Positions 17,115 through 26,829 of a stretch of 64,000 nt of DNA are shown here, piece after piece (positions within the stretch are counted from its first letter, which is position 1; every line of letters begins with the position of its first letter). Source of the DNA: G963674665 sp963674665 (GTDB lineage: Bacteria; Desulfobacterota; Desulfovibrionia; Desulfovibrionales; Desulfovibrionaceae); assembly GCA_963674665.2 (NCBI GenBank), contig CAXXPL010000001.1:434001-498000 (forward strand). The letters run 5' to 3'. The notes below the pieces were generated by a model, which saw only the letters and a list, made by a program, of their open reading frames with translations, was not told the DNA's origin and did no database searches. A program made the position numbers and the translations under genes.

Positions 17115-17362
17115 CACATGAATTGCACATGATATCCGCCCCGCTGTATGCCTGCAGATCATGCCGGCAGCCCTCATAGGCTCACTGAATATTGTATTTC
17201 AAAGCTATCAGCTATTGTTAACAAAACCCATGTCGTGCTATATGGTGTATTGAATCCCATTGTTTGTTTTTCATTTAGAGTTTTCGCAGGTTTGACGCAG
17301 ATGGCGAAGGTTTTCACAGGGTCCGTTTCCATGGACGGGCAGTCGCGGTACTGGGGCATTTC

Positions 17363-20300
17363 ATGCGCATCAACGAGGCGAGTAAAGCCATCATCGGAGT
17401 CGTTATCCTCCTCTATGGGATAGCCCTGCTTACGGGCGTCCTGTCTTCGTATTACCTGAACAAACGGGGGCAGGCCCTTGAAAACCGCTATGAAGTCCTG
17501 AAAGCCATGGACATGCTGGCCGATGGCAGCGACATCCTGACCCGGTTGGTGCGGGCCTATGCAGCCACCGGGGACAGGCAGTACAAGGATGATTTCGAAG
17601 CCGAGGTCCGGGTGATCCGATCCCGGGACAGGGCTGTGGAGCGCCTCTCGACCCTGGAGGTGATGCCCGAGGAACTGCGGCTCATCGAGCTTGCCAAGGA
17701 TAATTCCGATGAACTGATCAATCTGGAAAAGCAGGCCATTGCGGCCGTGGAGGGCGGCGACAAATCCACCGCCATCGAGATTGTCTACGGGATGCAGTAC
17801 GCCACCGCCAAATTCAAGATCATGACCCCCATCGAGGATGCCCGCATCGCCATGGAGCATCGCCTCTCGATGACCGTGCGCGACATGACGGAAAAGGCCC
17901 ACTGGTCCTACTGGATCTCCCTTGCGGCCTTTGCGCTGAATGTGACTATGACCGTGGCCGCATTGCTGCTCTTCTATCAGAAGCGGGTGGTCAAGACCCT
18001 GGTGGCGTTGACCAACGATACGCTCAGGCTGCTGGCCGGCGACAAGAGCGTCCGGTTCAGCACCGACACGGGTGCCGCCGAGATAGACGAGATGGCCCGG
18101 GCCTTGGACGACTACAGGCTCGTGACTGAGGAGATGGCCAGAGTCCGCTGGTTGCGGGAGGGGACTGCCGAAATCGTCTCCAGGCTGCAGGAATCCGAGT
18201 CCACGGAGAGTTTTGGCATGGCCCTGACCGGAGTGCTCACCCCCCTCCTGGGAGGGGGGTATGGCGCCTTTTTTCTGGATTCGGGCCAGGGATTCACGTT
18301 CACAGGCGGCTATGGGCTCTCAGCAAAACATGTCTCCAGAACATTGATCTCAGGGCAAGACCTGGCCGATCAGGCCGTGCGGGGGGGCAATCCCTGCTTC
18401 TCGGACCAGGTGCCCGAAGACTACATCAAGGCCGCCAAGGCCCTGGGAGAGCCCGAACCTCGGCATCTTGCCGCGATCCCCATTTCCGGGAAGGACTCCG
18501 TGGTGGCCGTGGTGGAGCTGGCCACCTGGAAACCGCTGGATGAGTTGCAGGTGCGGCTGCTCTGGGAAATGGCCGAAATGGTCGCCCCTCGCCTGGGCAT
18601 CCTGTTGCGCAATGTGAAGACCCGCGAGCTGTTGCAGCGGTTTCGCACCCAGGCGGAGAGCCTGGAGGTGTCGGAGCGGGAGCTGAAGGTCCGCAAGGAG
18701 GAACTCGAGGCCTTGAACGCGCGGCTCGCAAGGCGGACGGAGTCCTTGTCCATTGCGGAGGCCCGCAGCCGCTTGCTGCTCGCGTCCGTGGACAGCGGTA
18801 TCCTGGGCATTGACACCGAAGGGGGCGTTATATTCGCCAATCCCGCTGCCATAAGACTCCTGGGGTATGATCTCGAGGAAATGCTCGGCCAGCCCGCCGA
18901 AGAGTTGCTCTATGGCGCCTGTCCCGAAGAGAAAAAGCGGACCCTCGGGGATGTCTGTAACCTGCTGGAGGAAGACTGTCTGGAGTCTCCGGACTGCGCC
19001 CTGCTGTGGCGCAAGGACGGAAACTCCTTTCTGGCGGAGCAGCATATGACGCCCATGATCCACGAGGGGCGTGAGACCGGTTCAGTGCTCGTGTTCCGCG
19101 ACGTTTCGCAGCGAAAGCTCATCGAGCGGCAGATCAAGGCCGCGCGGGAGGAACTGCTGCTCATCTTTGACAACAGCCATGTGGGCATCATGTTCATGTA
19201 CGGCGACTGCATGCTGGGGCGGGCCAACCGCCGCATGGCCGATATCCTTGGATATCCAGAACCCAGGGACTTGGTCGGTCGCAGCATGGAGGCGCTGCAC
19301 CGGGATCTGGACAGCTTTCAGGACTTCAAACAACGGCATCACGAGGTGTTCGGAAAAGGCGAGCAGAGCTACTGCGAAAAACTCCTGCGCCGCCGGGACG
19401 GCTCCGAGGTGTGGTGCTCCATGTCGGGAAAGGCCGTGGACTCCTCCATTCCCCCTGACCTGGAGAAGGGTGTCATCTGGGTGATGGACGACATCTCGGC
19501 GCGCAAGGAGATGGAGGATTCCCTCAGGAAATCCGAGGAGAACTTCAGGATTATCGCGGACTACACCTATGACTGGGAGGGCTGGCACGACGCCCATGGC
19601 GCGTTGCTGTGGGTGAATCCCGCGGTTGAGCGCCTGACCGGGTATTCTGTGGAGCAGTGCATGAGTATGCAGGATTACCCCCTGCCCATGGTCCACCCGG
19701 ACGACCGGCACGTGTTCACCACCCTCAGGGAAAGCGTCCTGGCCGGTGAAGTGGGAAGCGACGTGATCTTCAGGATCGTCCACAAGAGTTTGGACGACAA
19801 CAAGTGGGCGACCGTCTCCTGGAACCCGGTGTATGACGAATCCGGCGCGATCACGGGATATCGCACCAGCGTGCGGGATTTCTCGGAGCGCAGGAAGGCC
19901 GAGGAGATGACGCGCCTGCTGCTGGAGTCCGCGGCCGAGGGGATCTTCGGCGTGGACAGGAGGGGACATCTGTTGTTCATCAATTCCATGGCCTGCTCCA
20001 TGCTCGGTGTGGACGCCGGGGAGATCATCGGCCTGGATATCCACGAACTTTGCCACCACTCCTACCCGGACGGTACCAGCTACCCCCACGAGAAGTGCCC
20101 CATGCATCGGTCCATCAATCTCGGTGAGACCTTCGACATCTTGGACGAGATGTTCTGGAGGCCGGACGGGACAACATTTCCAGTGGAGTACAAGAGCGCC
20201 CCCGTGGTGCAGGACGGCGTCATCACCGGGTCGGTGGTAACGTTCCGCGACATCACGGAGCAGAACAAAACCCGGCAGCGTCTGCTGTTCACCCAGCGCA

Positions 20301-21817
20301 GCGTGGATATCGCCACTGACTCCATCATGTGGATCGAGCCTCTGACCGGGCGTCTGATATACGTCAACACCACCATGTGCCAGCGCCTGGGATACGAAAA
20401 GGAGGAATTGCTGGGGCGGGCCATGTACGAGATAGACCCCGAGTTCATCCCCGACATGCTGCCCATGATGCTGGAGCAGTTGGAGGCAGGCAGGGACACC
20501 TCTTATGAGAGCAGGCACAGGACCAGGAGCGGCAGGATGATAGACATGGAAGTCTCCATGTTCCTGGTGGAGCAGGACGAGCACAGAATCATCGTTGCCA
20601 ATGCCCGGGACATTACGGAGAGTCTGTCCGTGAAGCGGGTGCTGGAGGAAAAGGAGCGTTTCATGCGCTCGGTCATCGACAACTCCGGGGCCTTTATCTA
20701 CGTCAAAGATCTGGACGGCTTCTATGTCCTCGTGAACAGGGATTTTTCCGAAAACCTGGGCCTGGGCGCGGGTTTCGATCCCCTGGGCACCACGGACACG
20801 GATATTTTCGGCCTCGAGTTCAGCAGGGCCATGCGCGAGCACGACAAGCACGTGGTGGAGGTCATGGGCCCGGTGGTCACCGAGGAAATCATGCCCATTA
20901 GCGGGGAGCCCCGGTTCTTCCACGTGGTCAAGTTCCCCCTGTTCGACGCGGACAACGAGATCTACGCGGTGTGCGGCATTTCTTCAGACATCACCGACCG
21001 CAAGCGCATGGAGGAGGAAATACTGGAGGCCCAAAAGGCCGCCGAGGAGGCCACCAGGGCCAAATCAGACTTTTTGGCGCGCATGAGCCACGAGATCCGC
21101 ACCCCCATGAACGCCATCATAGGCATGAGCCACCTGGCCCTGCAGACCGAACTCTCCCCCAAGCAGTACGACTATCTGAGCAAGATCCAGAACGCTTCCA
21201 ACAGTTTGCTGGGGATCATCAACGACATCCTGGACTTCTCCAAGATCGAGGCCGGCAAGATGGATATAGAAAGCATCCCCTTCCGCCTCGACGAGACCAT
21301 GGACAACCTGGCCAATGTGATCCTCATCAAGGCCGAGGAGAAGGACCTGGAAGTCCTGTTCGATGTCGAATCGGACGTGCCCATGGAGCTGGTGGGCGAT
21401 CCCCTCAGGTTGGGGCAGATCCTTGTCAACCTCTGCAACAACGCCATAAAATTCACCGATTCCGGAGAGATAGTGGTCTCCGCCTCGGTGGAGAGCGAGA
21501 CTCCGGACGAGGCGGTGCTGCTCTTTTCCGTCAAGGACTCGGGCATCGGCCTCACCAAGGAGCAGATGGGGCGCCTCTTCCAGTCATTTTCCCAGGCCGA
21601 TGGCTCCACCACGCGCAAGTATGGCGGCACCGGACTGGGGTTGGCCATTTGCAAGCGCCTGTCCGAAATCATGGGGGGGGCGCATCTGGGTGGAGAGCGA
21701 ATACGGCAATGGCGCGATCTTCTCCTTTACCGTGACCCTGGGCAAGGGCGCCGAGCACGTGCGAAGCTACATACCTGCGGTGGACCTCCGGGGCATGCGC
21801 GCTCTGGTGGTGGATGA
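17363..21817 (+). CDS. Multi-PAS membrane hybrid histidine kinase, N-terminal part (frame broken at G8 run)
   Basis: This frame encodes the sensor and kinase core. Transmembrane segments lie at about 9-31 and 184-208, followed by HAMP (about 210-260), a GAF-like domain (270-410), a coiled coil (415-465), six PAS units (about 466-1225), HisKA (ARMSHEIRTPMNAIIG, about 1235) and HATPase (NNAIKFTDSG, SGIGLTKEQ, GTGLGLAI). At codon 1437 an eight-G run shifts the frame, so the end of HATPase is replaced by unrelated residues up to 21817. The remaining domains continue in another frame to 23282. With seven Gs the whole would read through as one protein of about 1,970 residues. One PAS carries a His/Cys cluster (LCHHSYPDG...CPMHR). 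Confidence 0.85.
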   Translation: MRINEASKAIIGVVILLYGIALLTGVLSSYYLNKRGQALENRYEVLKAMDMLADGSDILTRLVRAYAATGDRQYKDDFEAEVRVIRSRDRAVERLSTLEVMPEELRLIELAKDNSDELINLEKQAIAAVEGGDKSTAIEIVYGMQYATAKFKIMTPIEDARIAMEHRLSMTVRDMTEKAHWSYWISLAAFALNVTMTVAALLLFYQKRVVKTLVALTNDTLRLLAGDKSVRFSTDTGAAEIDEMARALDDYRLVTEEMARVRWLREGTAEIVSRLQESESTESFGMALTGVLTPLLGGGYGAFFLDSGQGFTFTGGYGLSAKHVSRTLISGQDLADQAVRGGNPCFSDQVPEDYIKAAKALGEPEPRHLAAIPISGKDSVVAVVELATWKPLDELQVRLLWEMAEMVAPRLGILLRNVKTRELLQRFRTQAESLEVSERELKVRKEELEALNARLARRTESLSIAEARSRLLLASVDSGILGIDTEGGVIFANPAAIRLLGYDLEEMLGQPAEELLYGACPEEKKRTLGDVCNLLEEDCLESPDCALLWRKDGNSFLAEQHMTPMIHEGRETGSVLVFRDVSQRKLIERQIKAAREELLLIFDNSHVGIMFMYGDCMLGRANRRMADILGYPEPRDLVGRSMEALHRDLDSFQDFKQRHHEVFGKGEQSYCEKLLRRRDGSEVWCSMSGKAVDSSIPPDLEKGVIWVMDDISARKEMEDSLRKSEENFRIIADYTYDWEGWHDAHGALLWVNPAVERLTGYSVEQCMSMQDYPLPMVHPDDRHVFTTLRESVLAGEVGSDVIFRIVHKSLDDNKWATVSWNPVYDESGAITGYRTSVRDFSERRKAEEMTRLLLESAAEGIFGVDRRGHLLFINSMACSMLGVDAGEIIGLDIHELCHHSYPDGTSYPHEKCPMHRSINLGETFDILDEMFWRPDGTTFPVEYKSAPVVQDGVITGSVVTFRDITEQNKTRQRLLFTQRSVDIATDSIMWIEPLTGRLIYVNTTMCQRLGYEKEELLGRAMYEIDPEFIPDMLPMMLEQLEAGRDTSYESRHRTRSGRMIDMEVSMFLVEQDEHRIIVANARDITESLSVKRVLEEKERFMRSVIDNSGAFIYVKDLDGFYVLVNRDFSENLGLGAGFDPLGTTDTDIFGLEFSRAMREHDKHVVEVMGPVVTEEIMPISGEPRFFHVVKFPLFDADNEIYAVCGISSDITDRKRMEEEILEAQKAAEEATRAKSDFLARMSHEIRTPMNAIIGMSHLALQTELSPKQYDYLSKIQNASNSLLGIINDILDFSKIEAGKMDIESIPFRLDETMDNLANVILIKAEEKDLEVLFDVESDVPMELVGDPLRLGQILVNLCNNAIKFTDSGEIVVSASVESETPDEAVLLFSVKDSGIGLTKEQMGRLFQSFSQADGSTTRKYGGTGLGLAICKRLSEIMGGAHLGGERIRQWRDLLLYRDPGQGRRARAKLHTCGGPPGHARSGGG
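21673..21680 (+). other. Eight-G homopolymer at the frame break
   Basis: The run ATGGGGGGGGCGC joins the two halves of the hybrid kinase gene. Removing one G gives IMGGRIWVESEYGNG, the normal end of a HATPase domain. It may be a slippage (contingency) site, a fixed mutation or a sequencing error. Confidence 0.9.
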
Positions 21818-23282
21818 CAACCATACCGCGCGCACCATCCTCTCCCATTTCCTGGAGGAGATGACCTTCGAGGTGACCGTCGCTGCGGATGGCGCCTCCG
21901 CACTGGAGCAGCTCCATGAAGCGGCCCGGCGGGAATCCCCCTTTGAGATCGTGTTCCTGGACTGGAAGATGCCCGGCATTGACGGCGTTGAGACCGCCCG
22001 TAGGATCACGGAGCACAAGGATGTTCTGGGCTCCCCGAGAATTTTGCTCGTCACCGCCTATGGTCGCGATGAGGTGGCGGAAGAGGCCCGCAAGGCGGGC
22101 ATTCACGGGGTATTGTCAAAACCCGTGAGCCATTCCCAGCTCTTTGACGGCATCATGGAAGTCTACGGCAAGAGCGACCAGAAGCGGGGGAGCAAGCGCA
22201 AGAAGGCCACAAAGCAGTTCTTCGGCCTGGAACCCATACGCGGGGCGCGTATCCTGCTCACAGAGGACAACGAGATCAACCAGCAGATCGCCATCGAGCT
22301 GCTGGAGCAGGCGGGCATGGTGGTGGAGGTGGCCTGGGACGGGCAGCAGGCCGTGGACGCGGTGCGGGCCGGAATCTACGATCTGGTGTTCATGGACGTG
22401 CAGATGCCTGTCATGGACGGTCTCACCGCCACAAGGGAGATCCGCAACCTGGGCTTCTCCCCCGAGGAACTGCCCATCGTGGCCATGACCGCCCACGCCA
22501 TGGCCGGAGATCACGAGAAATCACTGCAGGCCGGAATGAACGACCACATCACCAAGCCCATCGATCCCGGGCAGCTCATCCACACCCTGGTCACCTGGAT
22601 CAAGCCTGGCGAGCGGGAGATGCCCGAGGGGTATACGCCGCACTCCATGGAGCGGGACTCACTCCTGGAGGTGGACGATCTGCCCATGAAGGGACTGCCC
22701 GGCTTGGATGTCAAGGCCGGACTGTCCAAGGTTTCGGGCAACAGGACCCTGTACCGCAAGCTCCTGACACAGTTTCAGGGCAAGTATCTTGGGGCCTGTG
22801 AAGACATCAGGACGGCGCTTGAGTACGGGAACATGGACGAGGCTTCCATCCAGGCCCACACAATCAAAGGTGTGGCAGCGAACCTGGGTGCCAGGGATCT
22901 GGCCCAGGCCGCCGGCGAGTTGGAGCGGGCACTCAGGGCAAAGGTGCCGAAGGTGGTAAAGCTTGTGGAGGAGGTGGAAAAGGCGCTGGACGTGCTGCAG
23001 CAGTCCCTCGCCACCATCGCTCCCCCTGAGGAGGATGCGCCTGCTCCCCATAAGGGTGTGATCGATATGGACAAGATCCGGTCGCTGCTTGCGGATATCG
23101 AAGCGTTCATGGATTCCGACCATTCCCGGGCCATACATCTGGCCCAGGACTTGAGCCGGGAAGTGGCTGGATCGCCGCATGAAAAAGAGGCCCGGACCAT
23201 TCTCGAAATGCTCGATGACTTTGAGATGGACGAGGCCCTGGACAAGGTGCGGGACATGGTTAGGTTCATTAATAGCGAATGA
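21681..23282 (+). CDS. Hybrid histidine kinase, C-terminal part: two receivers and HPt
   Basis: This frame continues the kinase after the G8 run. It contains the last HATPase strand (RIWVESEYGNGAIFSFTV), receiver 1 (LVVDDNHTAR, acceptor in FLDWKMPGIDG), receiver 2 (LLTEDNEINQQ, acceptor in FMDVQMPVMDG, Lys in TKPIDPG), an HPt domain with phospho-His in QAHTIKGVAANLGA, and a helical tail. No ribosome site or good start codon is seen at the junction, so it is probably made only as part of the full-length protein. The REC-REC-HPt order is that of a complete phosphorelay; the downstream target is not evident. Confidence 0.8.
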   Translation, partial: RIWVESEYGNGAIFSFTVTLGKGAEHVRSYIPAVDLRGMRALVVDDNHTARTILSHFLEEMTFEVTVAADGASALEQLHEAARRESPFEIVFLDWKMPGIDGVETARRITEHKDVLGSPRILLVTAYGRDEVAEEARKAGIHGVLSKPVSHSQLFDGIMEVYGKSDQKRGSKRKKATKQFFGLEPIRGARILLTEDNEINQQIAIELLEQAGMVVEVAWDGQQAVDAVRAGIYDLVFMDVQMPVMDGLTATREIRNLGFSPEELPIVAMTAHAMAGDHEKSLQAGMNDHITKPIDPGQLIHTLVTWIKPGEREMPEGYTPHSMERDSLLEVDDLPMKGLPGLDVKAGLSKVSGNRTLYRKLLTQFQGKYLGACEDIRTALEYGNMDEASIQAHTIKGVAANLGARDLAQAAGELERALRAKVPKVVKLVEEVEKALDVLQQSLATIAPPEEDAPAPHKGVIDMDKIRSLLADIEAFMDSDHSRAIHLAQDLSREVAGSPHEKEARTILEMLDDFEMDEALDKVRDMVRFINSE

Positions 23283-23520
23283 CGCTTCACCAGGGGGGAC
23301 ACCCTATACAGTACCCCGGCAAGGGGCCGGGATGAAATATAGAGAAGCACTGCATAATTCCCCGCAGACTTTGTTGCCGCGGAAAAGACGAATTCTCGTG
23401 TATTTCTCAATACACGTCGGCCTTGCCTTTTCCTTGCGCCTCTCCAGCGAACAATCCTACAGCACTTCCGAAGAATGTGATTAATCAGCGTTTGCATAAG
23501 GATATTTCCGGGAGATTGAC

Positions 23521-24621
23521 ATGGACATTTCCAAGATTCTCGTGGTGGACGACACGGTTGAGAATATTCAGATACTCATGGGCGCGCTGGAGGGCGAGTA
23601 CGCCGTGGTGGCTGCCAAGAACGGTGAACGGGCCTTGAAACTGGCCTTCATGGAACAGGCCCCGGACATCATTCTGCTGGACGTGATGATGCCGGGCATG
23701 GACGGCTACGAGGTCTGCCGCCATCTGAAGCAGGACGTGCGCACCAGGGACATCCCGGTAATCTTCATCACCGCCCTGTCCGAGGCCGAGGACGAGGCCC
23801 GGGGTCTCTCCCTGGGCGCGGTGGACTATATCACCAAGCCCTTCAACCCCAGCCTGGTGAAGCAGCGCGTGAGAAACCAGCTGGACCTCAAGGCCCACCG
23901 AGACAATCTGGAGGAGCTGGTGCGGCAGAGGACCAACGAACTGCAGCTGGTCAAGGAGGTGACCATCGAGGCCCTGGCAACCCTGGCCGAGTACCGGGAT
24001 CCGGAAACAGGGGGGCATATCAAGCGCACCCAGAGCTATGTGCGACTTCTGGCCCGCCATGTCCTGAAGCGGGAGCCCTTTGCCGCCGAGTTGGACAACG
24101 AGCGGGTGGAGCTTCTGTATCTCTCAGCGCCCCTCCATGATATCGGCAAGGTGGGAGTGCCGGACAACATCCTGCTCAAGCCCGGCAAGCTGACCCACGA
24201 GGAGTTCGAGGAGATGAAGCATCACTCCGAATACGGCAGGAACGCGCTGATGCGGGCAGAAAAGAAGCTGGGGGGCAACTCCTTTCTCCAGTGCGCCAGC
24301 GAAATTGCCTACAGCCATCACGAGAAATGGGACGGTAGCGGCTATCCCCTCGGGCTTGCGGAAGAAGCCATACCCCTCTCCGCCAGGCTCATGGCCATCG
24401 CCGACGTGTACGACGCGCTCATCTCCAAGCGCGTGTACAAAACCCCGTTCCCCCACTGCAAGGCAGTCTCCATTATCCAAGAGGGGCGGGGCACCCACTT
24501 CGACCCCGAACTCACGGACGCGTTTCTCGAACTGCAGGACGAATTCCGCGATATCGCGCTGGAATTCGCCGACTTCGAAGAGGAACGGGCCATGCTCATG
24601 AGCGACATGAAGTGTGACTGA
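23521..24621 (+). CDS. Response regulator with HD-GYP domain (probable c-di-GMP phosphodiesterase)
   Basis: The 366-residue protein has a receiver (1-122; LVVDDTVEN, acceptor in ILLDVMMPGMDG, ITKPF) and, after a helical linker, an HD-GYP domain with LHDIGKVGVPD, YSHHEKWDGSGYPLGL and RLMAIADVYDAL, the full metal-binding and GYP set. Active HD-GYP enzymes hydrolyse cyclic-di-GMP. The gene starts 239 bases after the large hybrid kinase gene on the same strand, so it is a likely output of that phosphorelay. The start is the ATG at 23521 after GGGAG. Confidence 0.95.
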   Translation: MDISKILVVDDTVENIQILMGALEGEYAVVAAKNGERALKLAFMEQAPDIILLDVMMPGMDGYEVCRHLKQDVRTRDIPVIFITALSEAEDEARGLSLGAVDYITKPFNPSLVKQRVRNQLDLKAHRDNLEELVRQRTNELQLVKEVTIEALATLAEYRDPETGGHIKRTQSYVRLLARHVLKREPFAAELDNERVELLYLSAPLHDIGKVGVPDNILLKPGKLTHEEFEEMKHHSEYGRNALMRAEKKLGGNSFLQCASEIAYSHHEKWDGSGYPLGLAEEAIPLSARLMAIADVYDALISKRVYKTPFPHCKAVSIIQEGRGTHFDPELTDAFLELQDEFRDIALEFADFEEERAMLMSDMKCD

Positions 24622-24743
24622 GGACTTTCGGAGGAGAAGAGCTTCCCCCCTTCCTGAACCTCTTGCAACAATTCACCGAAAACCAGATGCGTTGCGACAA
24701 CGCGCCTGGATGGTTTTCCCTCGCATAAATCTTCCCGGATTTT

Positions 24744-25175
24744 TTAAACCAGGGCCAATTCCATGAGAAAGGAGAGCACCGAGCAACTGAAGCCGTAAAA
24801 GGCCAAGTGCGCCACGGCCTTGCCGCGCAGCCCGGTGACGCGTCTGAACACGATGATCAGCAGGTAGAACAGCCAGATCACAAAGGGGAAGACCAGGCGC
24901 ATGGAGGTGATGTCCATGGCGCCGTGCTGTACCCGCTGCACCATCAGTCCCGTGGGGATGCCCACGGTGAGCAAGGCCAGGCCGATGAACAGGGTGAACA
25001 GCAACACCCGGTCCAGCTGACCCAGGCTCAGGCGGAAGTGCTGGTCCAGCCGCAGGGTCTTTTCCTTGATGGCGCGTTCGCGCCTGATGAACACAAAGGC
25101 GATGCCGCAGGCCAGGGCAAAGAGGGCATAGCCCAGGGTGCAGGTCAGGATGTGCGTGATGAGCAGCGGCGTCAC
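24744..25175 (-). CDS. Small CcsA/HemX-like integral membrane protein
   Basis: The 143-residue product begins with GTG at 25175, overlapping the stop of the upstream small gene. It has four hydrophobic segments. THILTCTLGYALFALACGIAF, the charged RRERAIKEK loop and LDRVLLFTLFIGLALLTVGIPTG resemble the second half of HemX/CcsA-type cytochrome assembly proteins, which are about twice as long. It may be a shortened relative acting with the two small proteins encoded before it. The role is not proven; I see no WWD haem-handling motif. Confidence 0.7.
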   Translation of the reverse strand: MTPLLITHILTCTLGYALFALACGIAFVFIRRERAIKEKTLRLDQHFRLSLGQLDRVLLFTLFIGLALLTVGIPTGLMVQRVQHGAMDITSMRLVFPFVIWLFYLLIIVFRRVTGLRGKAVAHLAFYGFSCSVLSFLMELALV

Positions 25176-25339
25176 GGCAGCCTCCCCTTGTTCGCCGGGT
25201 TTTCCCCGGTCTCTTCATGGGGCGCATCCTCGGATGGCTTTCCAGGAGCGGGAGCTACGGCCTTGCCACGTTTGGTCAACTTGTAGATCAGGCGCCCGAG
25301 AAGGCCCGCTGTCACAGCGGAAAAAAAGACGGCGCCCAT
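25172..25339 (-). CDS. 55-residue single-span membrane microprotein
   Basis: From an ATG at 25339 the frame encodes 55 residues: a hydrophobic start (AVFFSAVTAGLLGRLIY), then a Lys/Pro/Glu-rich soluble tail. The stop overlaps the GTG of the CcsA/HemX-like gene, and the upstream gene ends one base before this ATG, so the three form a tight unit. I do not recognise the family. Confidence 0.6.
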   Translation of the reverse strand: MGAVFFSAVTAGLLGRLIYKLTKRGKAVAPAPGKPSEDAPHEETGENPANKGRLP

Positions 25340-25340
25340 A

Positions 25341-25556
25341 CTATTCGCTCCAGAAGCCGCGTCTGTTGCCGATGGCGGGCGGCTCTTCCCCGTGCTCCCA
25401 TCGTGTCTTCACGTAACGTTTCCAGCCGGGGCAGAAGGACGTGTGCCATATCCAGAGCCTGCCGAGAAACGAACCGGGTGACTTTTCGGCTATGGGCCGG
25501 AACTTGCACTTATCGCAGGACATACGGGGCCGTTGGGTGTCGGATGTGCTTGTCAT
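25341..25556 (-). CDS. 71-residue Cys-containing protein of unknown function
   Basis: An ATG at 25556, ten bases after AGAGAGG, opens a 71-codon frame. The product is rich in aromatic and basic residues and contains CDKC followed by a third Cys in TSFCPGW, suggesting metal binding or a redox role. It is first in a three-gene unit with the microprotein and the CcsA/HemX-like protein. A longer in-frame extension to 25877 has no ribosome site. The function is unknown. Confidence 0.6.
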   Translation of the reverse strand: MTSTSDTQRPRMSCDKCKFRPIAEKSPGSFLGRLWIWHTSFCPGWKRYVKTRWEHGEEPPAIGNRRGFWSE

Positions 25557-25875
25557 GGTGAACCTCTCTTGTGTGGCCGCCGCCCGCTTGTTGTGTTGAA
25601 TGGACGGCTGGATCGGGGCCTGGAGTCGCGAAGCGCGCCAGCCCCCGTGTAAAACGATTCTGGCCATATTTTCAGCTTCTGGCAAGAGAATCATCTCGAT
25701 CCTGCTACGGTTTGTAACAGATTGTAACCGGGGTGGAGCAGCTTGCCCAACAATGCGCATGAACTGGAGAAACAGCGGATATGGTTGCGGGAAATAATAA
25801 TGGACATCCGTAATTTTGTTGCGGTGTTTCATATCCCGACTGGTTCCGAACAACCGCAACCTCACGAGGTCCCCC
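25557..25875. other. Divergent intergenic region
   Basis: This 319-base gap lies between the small-protein unit (minus) and the secreted Cys-cluster protein (plus). The only pattern noted is TTGTAAC repeated with a 10-base period at 25712-25728, which could be a tandem regulator site but is short. No gene is convincing here. Confidence 0.4.
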
Positions 25876-26784
25876 ATGCTTCATTCGCAACTGCCGCTTC
25901 GCATGCTCCTATTGTCCCTTCTGGCATGTATCCTGGCGTTTCCATCGGTGTCACGGGCAATGTCCCTGGCCGAGTACACCGCCACATACAAGGACAAGAA
26001 CGTGGTCCCGGGCAAGGATTCGGTGACCTTCTATGGGGCGCGGATATACCTGGATCAGAAACAGGTGAACTTTTTCGACTGTCACCCCCTCATCATGGAG
26101 TACAAAGGGAAAAGGCTGATCGATCATGAGGCCCCCCCTGACTACGAGTCGTACTGTGCCGGAGGGTTTGTGGAGGAGGCCAACATTGCCAGGGATTTTC
26201 CTGCAAAGGGCATGGTGACGCTGGCGTTCGGCATGAGCGGCACCTTGAACAGGGGGTCCAATGCCACGGCTTTTATCACGGCCTGGAATGGCAAATTGAA
26301 TCTGAACATGATGGGCGTACATGGCTATGTGGACAATGTGGAGGATATTTTCGACCTGAAAAGCGGCATGCTGAAAGGTGTCAACAACCTGTGGAATGTG
26401 TGCGCAGGAGGGGATGACTGCCCCAACATGTGTTTCAACTGCAACGGCTGTGTGGCCAAGGCCATCCATTTCATGAAATTCGTGAACGGCAAGTGGGTGG
26501 ATGTGAAGCCGGGAGAATGCAAACAGGCCTATGCTGAGCTGTATGAGTTCGAAAAGGGGAAGCTTGAAACGTTGTCCAGGGAAAAAGGCCTGGGATACAA
26601 GGCCCTTTCCAACGATCCGGAAACAAGCGCCTACTTTGGAAGAAACGTGGCGCATCAGGCCTGGTATTGCCTCATGCAAGGGCTTTCCGATGGCGAATGC
26701 CTCAAGCGTATCAGGCAGTACATGCCCAAACAGTGCGCCAGGGATTTGCTTGGCCAACTCAAGATGGAGCTTGCGCCTCAATAG
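25876..26784 (+). CDS. Secreted protein with central Cys cluster, unknown family
   Basis: The ATG at 25876 follows GAGGT by five bases and yields a signal peptide (LRMLLLSLLACILAFPSVSRA, about 30 residues), so the product is exported. Of its 302 residues, the centre holds CAGGDDCPNMCFNCNGC, five cysteines in 17 residues, which could bind metal or form disulfides, with a few more Cys elsewhere. I do not recognise the family. It converges on the thioredoxin-like gene with 45 bases between stops; both products are predicted periplasmic and thiol-rich. Confidence 0.85.
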   Translation: MLHSQLPLRMLLLSLLACILAFPSVSRAMSLAEYTATYKDKNVVPGKDSVTFYGARIYLDQKQVNFFDCHPLIMEYKGKRLIDHEAPPDYESYCAGGFVEEANIARDFPAKGMVTLAFGMSGTLNRGSNATAFITAWNGKLNLNMMGVHGYVDNVEDIFDLKSGMLKGVNNLWNVCAGGDDCPNMCFNCNGCVAKAIHFMKFVNGKWVDVKPGECKQAYAELYEFEKGKLETLSREKGLGYKALSNDPETSAYFGRNVAHQAWYCLMQGLSDGECLKRIRQYMPKQCARDLLGQLKMELAPQ

Positions 26785-26829
26785 GGAGGGCGATTCAGGA
26801 CCGATGTGTGCCCTTCGCAGGTATGACGG

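Noticed and set aside
25712..25728. TTGTAAC tandem repeat resembling an OmpR/PhoB-type box
   Set aside because: Only two short copies with a 10-base period and no known regulator nearby; could easily be chance.
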